Shown: positions 32,924 through 42,966 of the stretch, piece after piece | Position numbering within the stretch: position 1 is the first letter of the stretch | Layout: the number at the start of each line of letters is the position of its first letter | DNA from: G963665925 sp963676345 | GTDB taxonomy: Bacteria > Bacillota > Clostridia > Peptostreptococcales > Acidaminobacteraceae | Assembly: GCA_963676345.2 (NCBI GenBank) | Contig: CAXXTS010000001.1 | Location: forward strand, 682,001 to 746,000 | Length of the DNA: 64,000 nt | Direction of reading: 5' to 3' | Translations under genes and position numbers: made by a program | The notes under the pieces: model-generated | What the model was told of the DNA's origin: nothing | Database searches by the model: none | The model's input: only the letters and a program-made list of their open reading frames with translations

Positions 32924-35900
32924 CTATACCTCTAGCGCTGCTTCATACGCTTTTTCTTTTTTGTGTTTTCTCTTACGTGCAGCTTTTATTAGAAGATCAT
33001 CCGCAACCGTGTACAGAACTGGAATAAAGACAAGTGTTAGAAGGGTTGAAAGAATCAATCCGCCAACTACGAATCTTGCCATTGGCGCCATAGACTCTGA
33101 ACCTTCACCAATTGCAAGTGCCATTGGCATCAGACCAAGAACGGTTGTCATGGTCGTCATAAGAATCGGACGCAATCTGATCGGTCCAGCCGCCATTATT
33201 GCTTCCATTCTCGACTCGCCGCGTTCACGTCTTAGGTTCACAGCATCTACCAAAACGATTGCATTGTTAACAACAATACCCGCCAGCATAATCATACCAA
33301 TCATAGCTGGTACACTCATCGGCGTTCCTGTTAATGCAAGTCCAAACAAACCTCCAGACATGGCCAGTGGCACTGAGAACATGATTACAAATGGTTGAAC
33401 CAAGGATTCAAACTGCGAAGCAATAATCATATAGACCAGAACAATCGAAAGTAAAAGTGCCATAATCAGACTCACAAATGATTCTTGCATTTCTTTTGCC
33501 TGACCACCCATTTCGTAATTATAACCACTTGGCATCTCATATTCATCAAGCAGGGCTACAATATCCGTATTTACTTCCGAAAGGCTGCGACCATAAACAT
33601 CACCTGTAATGCTTACATAACGCTCTTGATTAAGGCGCGTTACTGTGCTTGGTCCCTGCTCCATCTTAATTTCAGCAAGTTGACTCAGAGGCACTGTCAC
33701 ACCACGCGGACTCATTAGACCCGTATCCTGAAGGTTTTCAAAAGGACGGTCTGTATCAAGAGCACTCTTGATGACAATATTGATTTCCTCATCATCCAGC
33801 TTAATTCTCGAAGCCGTAATACCTTCAACGCGGCTTTTTACAGCACTTGAAATCTGACTGCTTGAAATGCCGTACTGATTGGCTTTTTCTCTATCAATAA
33901 TGAGCTGAACCTCAGGCAGGCCGTCTTCCATTGACGACTCAATTTCACGTGTACCATCAATTTTCTTTATTTGACTGGTGATATCATCTGATAGTGTTTT
34001 AAGAACATCCAGATCATCCCCTTTAATCATAACATCGATCATCGAGCCGCCACCCATTGAGCCACTTTCAGTACTTACTTGAATGTCAGCACCAGAAAGT
34101 TTTGAAAGCTCAGTACGAATCTCATCTGCAATGACCTTGTCGGATTTGTCACGATCATTATAGTCGTTTAGAATAACATTTATTGTCGCTGTATTGGTTG
34201 TTGTAGACCCAGTGATTTGACTCAGTCTATCACCATATCCCGCACTGGACATAATTGATTTTACATCTGCTTCAGCAATACCCAGCACAGACCCCTCAAC
34301 ACGTTCGACAAAACTCTGTGTCTTCTCAATTGAGCTACCTTCAGGTAGCGTTACAACGACTGAAACCTGTCCCATGTCAGACGAAGGGAAGAATTCAGCA
34401 CCAACAAGCCCAATCAGACCCATACTGATAATGAACATCCCCAGCGTAGCAGCGATCACAGTTTTTCTGTGCTTTAATGCAAATTCAAGCAGGCCGCGGT
34501 ACTTTCTCTCAACCGCTTTAAATATACCCGCTTTCTTCTCCCCGGTTTTAAGCGAGTTTGTATCAGATGTCAGCATCTTTGATGCCAGCATAGGAACAAG
34601 AGTCAAAGCTATAAACAAGGATGCCAGCAAGGACATAACCACCGTCAAACTGAAATCTCTAAATAAAATGCTGACCATGCCCTCTACAAATGTCATTGGC
34701 AGAAAGACTACTATCGTCGTCAGTGTAGATGCAAAAATTGCATTACGCACTTCGTTAGCTCCATGTATAGCTGCCTCTTTAGGTTCAACACCTTCTGTTC
34801 TGTATCTGAAGATGTTTTCAAGTACAACAATTGAGTTGTCAACCAGCATGCCGACACCTAGGGTCAGGCCGCCCAGAGTCATCATATTCAGAGTAATCCC
34901 GTTGTAGTAGACTAAAATGAATGTAGCAATAATGGATATTGGAATCGAAAGTCCAATAACCAGTGTAGATCTGAAGTGGCGCAGAAACATAAATAGAATA
35001 ACAACTGCAAGCAGACCACCCAAAAGTGCAGACTGTACAACATTGTCTATTGAATTTTCAACATTGACTGCGTTATCTAAAAATATATCTAATTGTGCAC
35101 CCTGAAGTGTTCCCTGAAGACTTTCAATTTCGGCACGCAGCGCTCTTGCTACTTCAACTGTATTGGCATCTGATGATTTCTGTACTGAGATGTTAATGGT
35201 TCTTTCGCCATCTCTATGTACCATACTTTCAACTTTTTTTTCAGCAAGTCTTACATCTGCAATTTCTTCAAGACGCGTTTGGCCGCCTCGCGGAAGTGAA
35301 ATCGTTAGATTTTGAATGTCAGATACGTCTCCAAACTCACCAATTTGCCTTAAATTGAGTGTTAGGGGCCCCTTGCTGATATTGCCTAGAGGCTGGTTAA
35401 AGTTCTCAGAAGCAATAATCTGAGCCAGTGTACCTGTAGTCAGACCGTAGCCTGACAGGACTTCTTCAGATACGTTAACTTGAACTTCCTGTTCTAAACC
35501 ACCTGAAACAGAAACGGACGCAACGCCACCTAAACGCTCCAACTTTGGAGATACGACATCTTCTGCAATTTGTTCAAGTTCACTGATACTTTTGTCGCCA
35601 CTTAAAGTAAGGTACATAACCGGCATGGCATTGATATCCAGCTTCATAACAAGAGGCTCTCCTGCATCTTCAGGCAGGTAGCCTTTTATCATATCTACGG
35701 ATTCTCGTATATCAACCGCCTTCATATCCATATCAGTTCCGAAATCGAACTCCAATATGGTAATGGCGGTTCCATTCATTGCATTCGTTGTAATATTTTC
35801 AAGCCCTTCAAGTGTCGCCAGACTGTCTTCTATGGGCTTACCCACCATTTTCTCGACTTCCTGGGGACCTGCACCTTCAAATTCTGTAACGATGAGTGCA

Positions 35901-36031
35901 ATGGGCAGTTCAATATTTGGGTATAAGTCTACTGCGAGCTGACTTAGTGAAATAACCCCCATAATAACAATAATCAGTGTTACCATGATAACCGTAACCG
36001 GTCGTTTGACGGATAGTTTTGATATATCCAC
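32924..36031 (-). CDS. RND-family efflux transporter permease (AcrB/SwrC type)
   Basis: 1035 residues, full length for the HAE-type RND family. It uses the proton gradient to expel hydrophobic compounds. Landmarks are the N-terminal helix VKRPVTVIMVTLIIVIMG, GAGPQEVEKMVGKPIEDSL, the charged transmembrane site LGVGMLVDNSIVVLENIFR, DFSLTVVMSLLASLFIALTLVPMLASKML, ASQFESLVQPFVIMFSVPLAMSGGLFGL and AGIVVNNAIVLVDAVNLRRERG. The GTG start (MDISKLSVKRP) follows the adaptor gene by two bases with the ribosome site inside its end. In a single-membrane cell it would work like B. subtilis SwrC without an outer-membrane channel. Likely controlled by the divergent two-component pair. Confidence 0.93.
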   Translation of the reverse strand: MDISKLSVKRPVTVIMVTLIIVIMGVISLSQLAVDLYPNIELPIALIVTEFEGAGPQEVEKMVGKPIEDSLATLEGLENITTNAMNGTAITILEFDFGTDMDMKAVDIRESVDMIKGYLPEDAGEPLVMKLDINAMPVMYLTLSGDKSISELEQIAEDVVSPKLERLGGVASVSVSGGLEQEVQVNVSEEVLSGYGLTTGTLAQIIASENFNQPLGNISKGPLTLNLRQIGEFGDVSDIQNLTISLPRGGQTRLEEIADVRLAEKKVESMVHRDGERTINISVQKSSDANTVEVARALRAEIESLQGTLQGAQLDIFLDNAVNVENSIDNVVQSALLGGLLAVVILFMFLRHFRSTLVIGLSIPISIIATFILVYYNGITLNMMTLGGLTLGVGMLVDNSIVVLENIFRYRTEGVEPKEAAIHGANEVRNAIFASTLTTIVVFLPMTFVEGMVSILFRDFSLTVVMSLLASLFIALTLVPMLASKMLTSDTNSLKTGEKKAGIFKAVERKYRGLLEFALKHRKTVIAATLGMFIISMGLIGLVGAEFFPSSDMGQVSVVVTLPEGSSIEKTQSFVERVEGSVLGIAEADVKSIMSSAGYGDRLSQITGSTTTNTATINVILNDYNDRDKSDKVIADEIRTELSKLSGADIQVSTESGSMGGGSMIDVMIKGDDLDVLKTLSDDITSQIKKIDGTREIESSMEDGLPEVQLIIDREKANQYGISSSQISSAVKSRVEGITASRIKLDDEEINIVIKSALDTDRPFENLQDTGLMSPRGVTVPLSQLAEIKMEQGPSTVTRLNQERYVSITGDVYGRSLSEVNTDIVALLDEYEMPSGYNYEMGGQAKEMQESFVSLIMALLLSIVLVYMIIASQFESLVQPFVIMFSVPLAMSGGLFGLALTGTPMSVPAMIGMIMLAGIVVNNAIVLVDAVNLRRERGESRMEAIMAAGPIRLRPILMTTMTTVLGLMPMALAIGEGSESMAPMARFVVGGLILSTLLTLVFIPVLYTVADDLLIKAARKRKHKKEKAYEAALEV

Positions 36032-36033
36032 TA

Positions 36034-37170
36034 TTATTCACCCCCATTAACACTCAGAAGCGAACCGTCCTCAATATATTGCTGACCTTCAACCACAAGT
36101 TCTTCGCCTACTGAAAGTCCAGATAAAACGATTGTAGATTCACCGTTGTCAAATCCCGTCTCTATATAACGCATTTCAGCCACGTTGTCCTTATTCACAT
36201 AGACAATTTTACCGTCTGTTCTTTCAAGTACTGCAGTAGACGGAATAATAACCGAATCTGATGCTTCAAGTATAGCAATGTCTACATTTACAAACATACC
36301 TGGTTTAATCGTATGTTCAACATTGTCAAATGAAATACGCACTGGGAACAGTCTTGTTGTTAAGTCTGCAGCAGGACTCACCCATTCAACAATGCCTTTT
36401 ACGGACTCAGATGATACAGCTGGAATACTTGCCATAATTTCATCACCCGTATTTAGGCTGCTGATTACATTTTCAGCAACTTGAATATCTACATAAACTT
36501 GATCCATATTAATCACATCAGCAATATGCTGACCAGCACCAATTGTTTGTCCTGCTTCAACATTAAGCGCAGATACAATGCCTTTAATCGGTGATTTTAA
36601 GTCGGCATCCTGAAGCTGATCTTCTGCACTATCAAGAGCAATACGAGCTTGTGCTAACTGAACTCTAGCACTGTCTACCCCTGCTGAACTAGCCGCTACT
36701 TCAGCTTGTTCATACTGAGTCTTTGAAACCGCTGCACCGTTTTCACTCTGATAAAGCGCTTTTGTTCTTTCAAATGTCTTCACTGCAAGATCGTGCTGAT
36801 CTGAAAGTGATGACACTTGATACTGAGCTGCTTCAAGAGACAGTCTGGCATTTTTAACTGAACGTTCAACAGTCTTCTTGTCTAGAATATAAAGTGCTTC
36901 ATCTGCTGTTACCATATCGCCTACTTTTACAGGAACTTCTAGAATTTCACCAGGTACCACTGAGGTTACATGGACACTATTCATAGGGGATAGGACACCA
37001 TTATAGCTCAGTGTTCTACTTAAGTTTCCATTTTCAATAACCATAACCTCAACTGACGATACACTCTCCTGAGCAGCTAGTGTCGTCTCCTTGGCATCAG
37101 CCTGACCACAACCAGCCAATGAAACCGCAAGTGTTAAGGAAAGTGCTGCTGCTGCAATTTTTTTACGCAT
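36034..37170 (-). CDS. RND efflux adaptor (membrane fusion) lipoprotein
   Basis: About 378 residues from MRKKIAAAALSLTLAVSLAGC, a lipoprotein signal with lipobox LAGC. The HlyD/AcrA pattern follows: a lipoyl-like half motif (SPMNSVHVTSVVPGEILEVPVKVGDMVTADEALY), a long coiled-coil hairpin (SLEAAQYQVSSLSDQHDLA to ARIALDSAEDQLQDA), the second lipoyl half (LKSPIKGIVSALNVEAGQTIGAGQ) and beta-barrel domains (VDIQVAENVISSLNTGDEI). The ATG at 37170 has GGAGGTC eight bases upstream. First gene of the two-gene efflux operon and divergent from the response regulator at 37350. Confidence 0.92.
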   Translation of the reverse strand: MRKKIAAAALSLTLAVSLAGCGQADAKETTLAAQESVSSVEVMVIENGNLSRTLSYNGVLSPMNSVHVTSVVPGEILEVPVKVGDMVTADEALYILDKKTVERSVKNARLSLEAAQYQVSSLSDQHDLAVKTFERTKALYQSENGAAVSKTQYEQAEVAASSAGVDSARVQLAQARIALDSAEDQLQDADLKSPIKGIVSALNVEAGQTIGAGQHIADVINMDQVYVDIQVAENVISSLNTGDEIMASIPAVSSESVKGIVEWVSPAADLTTRLFPVRISFDNVEHTIKPGMFVNVDIAILEASDSVIIPSTAVLERTDGKIVYVNKDNVAEMRYIETGFDNGESTIVLSGLSVGEELVVEGQQYIEDGSLLSVNGGE

Positions 37171-37249
37171 GTACATGACCTCCATAAATATCATAATCTC
37201 ATTTTCATGTTTTATGATACAAGGCAAGGTTGAATAGCCGGTTATGTAA

Positions 37250-37322
37250 TTCTTAATAATTCTTAAATGGTAAACCCTGTCTTTTCGTTATGAAGGTTAA
37301 ATGGTAAAGTTAGTATTAAGAA
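37250..37322. promoter_or_regulatory. Divergent promoter region with repeated OmpR-type half-sites
   Basis: Between the efflux operon and the response regulator gene, TTCTTAA occurs twice with 10-base spacing (37250, 37260), TTAAATGGTAAA occurs twice (37263-37274, 37297-37308), and TTCTTAATA / TATTAAGAA form an inverted pair (37250-37258, 37314-37322). Such phased repeats suit an OmpR-family regulator; binding is inferred. Confidence 0.5.
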
Positions 37323-37349
37323 TACATCGACTTAAATAAGGAGGCTTAT

Positions 37350-38060
37350 ATGTCACAAGAACATATTCAAATCATAGAAGACGAGCTGGAAATTGCCGAA
37401 CTGATACGTGACTATCTGGAAGACGAAGGATTTAATGTTACGATTTCTTTAGATGGTCAATCTGGACTTGAAACGTTCAAAGAAACGGGGCCAGACCTTG
37501 TAATACTCGATCTAATGCTCCCAAAGATGGATGGTTTTGAAGTATGCAGGCTCATTCGCAAGGATTCTGAAATACCCGTTCTGATACTCAGCTCCAAAAA
37601 TACAGACATGGACAAGGTTTTAGCACTTGGCATTGGCGCTGATGATTATGTAACAAAACCATTTAGTCCTATTGAACTGATTGCACGCATTAAGGCACAC
37701 CTTAGGCGCCAAAGCAAATCGGGCCCTTCATCAGCTGGTTCAAATAATGTGCTCCTATTTAAAAATCTTAAAATTGATTTGGCTGCCTATATTGTCACAG
37801 TCGACGGCAAAACAGTCAACATGACAAACAAAGAATTTGAACTACTTAAACTTCTGGCTCAAAATCCAAATCAAGTACTTACCAAAGATCAGATTATATC
37901 TGCTGTTTGGGGAAACAACTATTATGGTGATGACAACACCATTCCTGTTCATATAAGAAAAATTAGAGAAAAAATCGAAAAGGACCCAGGAAAGCCCGAG
38001 TTTATTCTAACGGTATGGGGTGTTGGTTACCGATTCACTGGGGGAAAGTCGTATGAATAA
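37350..38060 (+). CDS. OmpR/PhoB-family response regulator
   Basis: 236 residues. The receiver domain (1-118) has the acidic pair in IIEDELEIAE, phospho-acceptor Asp in LVILDLMLPKMDGFEV, Thr/Ser in LILSSKNTD and the conserved Lys in YVTKPFSPIEL. The winged-helix effector (about 130-232) shows MTNKEFELLKLLAQNPNQVLTKDQI, DDNTIPVHIRKIREKIEKDP and TVWGVGYRFTG. AAGGAGGCT precedes the ATG. Its end overlaps the kinase gene by eight bases (ATGAATAA). Divergent from the RND efflux operon, which it probably regulates. Confidence 0.94.
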   Translation: MSQEHIQIIEDELEIAELIRDYLEDEGFNVTISLDGQSGLETFKETGPDLVILDLMLPKMDGFEVCRLIRKDSEIPVLILSSKNTDMDKVLALGIGADDYVTKPFSPIELIARIKAHLRRQSKSGPSSAGSNNVLLFKNLKIDLAAYIVTVDGKTVNMTNKEFELLKLLAQNPNQVLTKDQIISAVWGNNYYGDDNTIPVHIRKIREKIEKDPGKPEFILTVWGVGYRFTGGKSYE

Positions 38061-39516
38061 ACTTCTTGTAAGAGTTTACTTATTCTTACTCATTATGTTT
38101 ATCATAGCTATGGTTCACTTAGGTGCTATACAAAATGAAATCTTCACGACGGGACACATACTCGGCCAGCAAATTGTTGAAAGCGAAGACCTGCACACAT
38201 TTTATAAGACACTGAACGAACTGCTAAGAACACGGTTTATGACAGAAAGCTCCAATTTAGACGATTTGATGTCTTCTGATATTGAGACGCTTACTCAAAA
38301 GTTTGAAATTGGAGACACTGTAAATCTGATTTCAGTATATGACGACAACCATAGTTTTGTTGCAGGGTCTGATACAAAATCAATTGATGAAAACTCTGAT
38401 CACATTAATACCAGACAGTTTAACCGCTATATGCGAATTCTACTCCCGCCAAGACAACTGAGTGCGAATATTCATGTTGAGTGCGAAACTGCCGACAAGC
38501 AAAGAATCACGCTTGTCCTCAAGCCTACACCAAACGCACTAAATATACTGAACACCTTTACAAAAAAGACTTATACTTTTAGTCTCATCACCATTATTAT
38601 TTCAATCGTATCGGCGTTTTTACCCATTGGGATTTACTTCTATATCAATTACATCCGACCCCTGAACAAGCTTCAGAATGCCGCCAATGCCATTGCTCAG
38701 GGAAATCTCAATGTAAACATTGATGAACGGGGCTTATACGAAATCAAAGAGTTTTCAAGAGCCTTTGAAAACATGCGTCATGAACTGGAGGAAAGTAAAA
38801 AACGTGAGCAACGCGTGCTAGAAAACAGACAACAGCTTATCACAAACATTTCCCACGATCTTAGAACACCCATTACCTCTATTTCGGGTTATGTGGAAGG
38901 TTTACTCGATGGCAAAGGCAAAAATCCTGAGAGAATGGAGCGTTACTTAAAAACCATTAAATCTAAGACTGAGTATTTGAATACCATGATAAATGATCTG
39001 TTTTTGTTCTCACAAATGGATATGGACGGCTATTCGCTTGAATTAGCACACTGCAACAGCCGCGACTTACTGGAAAGGCTCCTTGAACCCGTTGAACTCT
39101 GGCTGGATGACACCAGCTTTAATCTTAAGATCGTGCGACCATTTCCTTCTGTACCACTGCGCGCTGACTACATGCGTCTGTCACAGGTTTTTGAAAATAT
39201 CATTCAAAACAGTATAAAATACTCCAATGATGATGGACAATTGACTATAGAAAGTTATATTAAGAATCATCAGCTGGTCATAAATTTTACCGACAATGGC
39301 ATTGGTATATCTGAAAAATCACTGCCCTTCATTTTTGATGCCTTCTACCGCGAAGATAAAAGTCGAACACAGAGCCTTGGCGGCGCTGGACTTGGTCTTT
39401 CAATTTGTAAGAAAATCATCGAGCTTCACGGGGGCATCATTCGTGTTGCAAGTGTAGTTGGCGAAGGTACGAAACTTGTGGTTTATCTCCCCCTCGAGCG
39501 AATCCAAAATATATGA
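38053..39516 (+). CDS. Sensor histidine kinase partner of the OmpR-type regulator
   Basis: About 487 residues from the ATG at 38053 (MNKLLVRVYLF), which has GGGGGAAAG upstream and overlaps the regulator stop. Domains: transmembrane helix 1 near residues 5-25, a sensor region of about 150 residues, helix 2 near 178-200, HAMP, HisKA with NISHDLRTPITSISGYVEGLLDG, and HATPase_c with NIIQNSIKYSND, TDNGIGIS and GGAGLGLSICKKIIELHGG. All phosphotransfer motifs are intact. It likely senses membrane stress or the drugs exported by the divergent RND pump. Confidence 0.93.
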   Translation: MNKLLVRVYLFLLIMFIIAMVHLGAIQNEIFTTGHILGQQIVESEDLHTFYKTLNELLRTRFMTESSNLDDLMSSDIETLTQKFEIGDTVNLISVYDDNHSFVAGSDTKSIDENSDHINTRQFNRYMRILLPPRQLSANIHVECETADKQRITLVLKPTPNALNILNTFTKKTYTFSLITIIISIVSAFLPIGIYFYINYIRPLNKLQNAANAIAQGNLNVNIDERGLYEIKEFSRAFENMRHELEESKKREQRVLENRQQLITNISHDLRTPITSISGYVEGLLDGKGKNPERMERYLKTIKSKTEYLNTMINDLFLFSQMDMDGYSLELAHCNSRDLLERLLEPVELWLDDTSFNLKIVRPFPSVPLRADYMRLSQVFENIIQNSIKYSNDDGQLTIESYIKNHQLVINFTDNGIGISEKSLPFIFDAFYREDKSRTQSLGGAGLGLSICKKIIELHGGIIRVASVVGEGTKLVVYLPLERIQNI

Positions 39517-39542
39517 CTTGAATAGTTAACTGAAATAAAGCT

Positions 39543-39577
39543 AAAAGAACTGGGAGCCTTACGCCCCCAGTTCTTTT
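39543..39577. terminator. Bidirectional terminator between convergent kinase and GGDEF genes
   Basis: AAAAGAACTGGG and CCCAGTTCTTTT with an 11-base loop; T-runs on both strands. Confidence 0.88.
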
Positions 39578-39649
39578 AATTCTATTTTCGTTTACTTCAA
39601 TTTTTCCGCTGACTCTCATTAAAATTTTAACACTTCACAAAATTCAGTT

Positions 39650-41680
39650 CTATGACTCCACCTTTTCAACGTAGCTCTTATTAACACTGGACTTCATTGC
39701 GTACATTCTTTCGTCTGCCAGCTTTACAAGGCTTTCATAATTATTTGAATCTTCATTAAAAAAAGCTGCGCCGTAACTGAATCTGCAATAAATTTTATGT
39801 TCTGAGGCTATAATAGGACTACTTATAAACATCTCTTGAAGCTGTCTCATTCTCTTTTCAAGATTGAACGTGTCTATTTCATGAAAGACACCTATAAACT
39901 CATCGCCTCCAAATCGAGCGAGTACATCTGAAGTCCGCACGGTAAGCTTTAGCCTGTCTACAAATCCCTTAATCAACTTATCACCTAAAAGGTGGCCGTA
40001 GGTGTCATTCACTTTTTTTAGACCATCGAGGTCAAACATCACAAGGGCAAAACCATCCCCATACCGAACTGCTTTCGCTTCCATTGTATGATAGTACTCT
40101 TCAAACCAGCGGCGATTGAATACGCCTGTCAGTTTGTCATATCTGGATAGGTACACAGTTTCATCCATAAGTGCCTGCTTGCTAATCGCCATTTCTACTT
40201 GTGTTTTCAAAAAATCTACCATCATAAAGTCTTCATCTTTAAAGGCACCACGCAGAGGACTGTCCAGATAAATCATGCCGTACAAATTACCTCCAAAATA
40301 AATTGGAGCAGCTATTGTCGACTGTACCTCTGTCAAACCTGATTTTTGAGCTTTAGTCATTTTGACACCAGAGAGTCTTGAAATATCATTGATTATTTCT
40401 GTACTCTGCATTAAGCCAGCTGTTTTTATGTACAGAAAGCTTTCTTCTATAGGTAGTGAAAAATCTTTCATTAAATCAGGCGCATAGCCTCTATAGGCTT
40501 CAGCCCGCAACGTTCCGTCTTCTCCAACCAATAATATACTGCCTCTATCAGCCATTTCAATACTTTCAACTGCATTGTCCAAAATAATATCAAATAATAT
40601 GCTTAAATCATCAATGCCTAATATAGACTGTGTTAAGACCAGCATGTCCTCTTTCATTTTGACCAGTTTGTTCAATTGAGACTCATAATGTTTTTCATCT
40701 GAAATGCTAAATCCTGTAATGAGTTTAACCGTTTTAACCCCATATTTAATATCAGTAACAACCAATTTAGTCCATACAGGCTTTCCATCTTTACACAAAA
40801 TACGCACTGAGTAATCGCGGTAAGATTCTGCTTCCCAGTCCTCATTTGAAAGCACATCATGAAACATGATGGCATCTTCAAAATCAAGCAGTTCTATCCA
40901 ATCTGTTCTTTCGAGTTCTTCTTTTGAATATCCTGTCATTTCTACAGCGCCACTGTTGGCGTATGTAATGCGACCCTCATCTAAAATAATGATTGCTGCG
41001 GGTACTCTGTTCATAAAGACTCGAAGCTTATGCTCACTTTCCATAAGACGCTCCGTAACCACCTCACGGTAATCCTTTTCAAACTCAATTTGCTTGTTTA
41101 GGGCACCTATGGTCTTCATATTCTGATGGCTAGTATTATACTCAAAATGCGTTCTTTCACTTTTAATCCAAATAGCACCAATTAGAATCATAACTGCAAT
41201 AATATGTCCAAGGGGCGTTAATGTAAATTGCCACTGTGCAATTGACCCTAAAATATAGATAAGGCCAGACAGAACAGATGCTATGCGAATACCCACCCCG
41301 TCAATAATAAAAACGCAACAGAGTATCAGCATCAAGAGATAAACAAACTCTCCGAGACCAGACACAGAACCATACCAGCTATATAAGGCTGAAACCATCA
41401 GGGTTAAAAAGAGCCCCACTCTAAAAAAAAGTTCATCGCCAAGGTTCAATAAGACGTAAACAGCCAATGTCAGAAATATAAAGACACCATTAAATACAAT
41501 CTCAGACTGCAATCCATACCCATATCGGATAAACTTCACTACGAAATAGAAGGCCTGAAGGCCAGCGAACAAGAGAATAATATAACTAAGATGTTTCTTG
41601 TTCTTGTCAATACGCGCCTGTTCGAAGGCATGATCAAGCGCAGTTACTTGTGTCTCGAAAAAAGTTTTAAGCGATGCCAC
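39650..41680 (-). CDS. Membrane diguanylate cyclase (TM-PAS-GAF-GGDEF)
   Basis: 676 residues. Five or six hydrophobic segments lie within residues 28-185; a PAS domain follows (about 215-335: FMNRVPAAIIILDEGRITYANSGAVEMTGYSKEELE), then a GAF domain (about 350-495) and a GGDEF domain (about 515-670). The active site is intact (ARFGGDEFIGVF), as are DKLTGVFNRRWFEEYY and FDLDGLKKVNDTYGHLLGDKL. An inhibitory I-site RTSD lies five residues before GGDEF, so product feedback is expected. It makes cyclic di-GMP. The start is GTG with GGGGAG upstream. It follows the ROK regulator gene by 13 bases, so both are probably one operon. Confidence 0.92.
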   Translation of the reverse strand: MASLKTFFETQVTALDHAFEQARIDKNKKHLSYIILLFAGLQAFYFVVKFIRYGYGLQSEIVFNGVFIFLTLAVYVLLNLGDELFFRVGLFLTLMVSALYSWYGSVSGLGEFVYLLMLILCCVFIIDGVGIRIASVLSGLIYILGSIAQWQFTLTPLGHIIAVMILIGAIWIKSERTHFEYNTSHQNMKTIGALNKQIEFEKDYREVVTERLMESEHKLRVFMNRVPAAIIILDEGRITYANSGAVEMTGYSKEELERTDWIELLDFEDAIMFHDVLSNEDWEAESYRDYSVRILCKDGKPVWTKLVVTDIKYGVKTVKLITGFSISDEKHYESQLNKLVKMKEDMLVLTQSILGIDDLSILFDIILDNAVESIEMADRGSILLVGEDGTLRAEAYRGYAPDLMKDFSLPIEESFLYIKTAGLMQSTEIINDISRLSGVKMTKAQKSGLTEVQSTIAAPIYFGGNLYGMIYLDSPLRGAFKDEDFMMVDFLKTQVEMAISKQALMDETVYLSRYDKLTGVFNRRWFEEYYHTMEAKAVRYGDGFALVMFDLDGLKKVNDTYGHLLGDKLIKGFVDRLKLTVRTSDVLARFGGDEFIGVFHEIDTFNLEKRMRQLQEMFISSPIIASEHKIYCRFSYGAAFFNEDSNNYESLVKLADERMYAMKSSVNKSYVEKVES

Positions 41681-41693
41681 ACCTTCACTCCCC

Positions 41694-42905
41694 TTATTTG
41701 ATCATACCCCTCATCAAGCGGTCAACGACAAGTGCACCCGCGCCTGCAAGTGTTTGATTTCTTTGCAGACCACTTTCACCAACATAAACCTGATAGAGAT
41801 TTTTGTCGATACTGCTGTGCGCCAAGTGCTTATTGATATTTCTATTCATGATGTTGTGTGCGTCATAAATCCCTGAGATAAATATCTTCTCAGGATTTAA
41901 CATGTTAACTATGGCGCCCAGACCTCTACCAATATATCGGCCTGTATCCCTAATAATTTGCTGTGCAACCTGGTCACCTTGCAGTGCCATATTGTAAATC
42001 ATATCCGCGTTGACATTTGCCATGTCATACTGGATATACTCTAATAATTTGTTAATTTCTCGTTCCTCAAGTCGGTTTATAAAACGCGTTACAATACCAC
42101 TATACGTAGCAACCGCTTCAAAACATCCTGATTTTCCACATGTACACTTAACCGTCTCTGAAGAAACCTTATGATGTCCAACATTACAGGCCCCATAATT
42201 AAAGCCCGCATAAGGCCTTCCGCTAATATATACCCCAGTATATATGCCTTCACCAATATGAATGTGAACAAAATTATCACAATCTGCTCCAGCACCATAT
42301 AAACGCTCTGCCACTGCCATTGCAGATCCCATTCCACTGACAGAAACAAAGGTTTTAAACCGATCTTTCATTATTTTACCAAACTCAACTTCACGCCACT
42401 GAAAGTCCTTAGCCCGTCTCACGTACCCGGTCTCAGCATTAACCAGACCATCAATTGCACAACCTATTCCCAGCAGTATTTCGCCCGCTTCATCAATGAC
42501 CTCTTTTTCACGGTCTATAACACTTCCTAGAACATCGAAAACTGCCCACAGTTGTCTGCCTTTCTCATAACTCAAATCACGTATATCCGTAAAATGACCA
42601 TTAAGATCCATTCGTCCTATTTTCATACCGTTACGCTCTAAGCTTACCGCAATAATAACGACTTTCTCCGTGTTCAAATCCATCAAAGTGGGTTTTCTTC
42701 CGCCTGTTGAAACCCCTTCTCGAACGGCTTTTACAATTCCGCGCTGCTCTAATACCGAACAATTTGAAGAAACTGTAGCAGCATTGAGCCCAAGCTCTCT
42801 CGAAATATCTGCCTTAGAAATTGGTCCCATTTCACGAATAACATTGAGAATGGCGAGGGTGTTGAGTTCTTTCATTTTTTGTTTATCAATAGTGAAATAT
42901 TCCAC
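41694..42905 (-). CDS. ROK-family transcriptional repressor (NagC/XylR type)
   Basis: About 403 residues from the GTG at 42905, five bases after GGAGG; a GTG at 42917 overlaps that site. An N-terminal winged helix (KELNTLAILNVIREMGPISKADISRELGLNAATVSSNCSVLEQRGIV, with REGVSTGGRKP) precedes a ROK sugar-kinase-like domain with GHHKV and the zinc motif CTCGKSGCFE. ROK repressors usually respond to sugars or amino sugars. A near-consensus promoter and a perfect palindrome in the leader suggest that it represses itself and the diguanylate cyclase gene downstream. Confidence 0.9.
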   Translation of the reverse strand: MEYFTIDKQKMKELNTLAILNVIREMGPISKADISRELGLNAATVSSNCSVLEQRGIVKAVREGVSTGGRKPTLMDLNTEKVVIIAVSLERNGMKIGRMDLNGHFTDIRDLSYEKGRQLWAVFDVLGSVIDREKEVIDEAGEILLGIGCAIDGLVNAETGYVRRAKDFQWREVEFGKIMKDRFKTFVSVSGMGSAMAVAERLYGAGADCDNFVHIHIGEGIYTGVYISGRPYAGFNYGACNVGHHKVSSETVKCTCGKSGCFEAVATYSGIVTRFINRLEEREINKLLEYIQYDMANVNADMIYNMALQGDQVAQQIIRDTGRYIGRGLGAIVNMLNPEKIFISGIYDAHNIMNRNINKHLAHSSIDKNLYQVYVGESGLQRNQTLAGAGALVVDRLMRGMIK

Positions 42906-42933
42906 GCTGTCCTCCACGAACCTTTATACTCAT

Positions 42934-42956
42934 CTTAATTTAATCAATAAATTAAG
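42934..42956. promoter_or_regulatory. Probable ROK operator
   Basis: CTTAATTTA, five bases, TAAATTAAG: a perfect 9-bp inverted repeat just downstream of the -10 element and upstream of the ROK gene, the usual place for autorepression. Confidence 0.65.
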
Positions 42957-42966
42957 TTGTGAGTTT

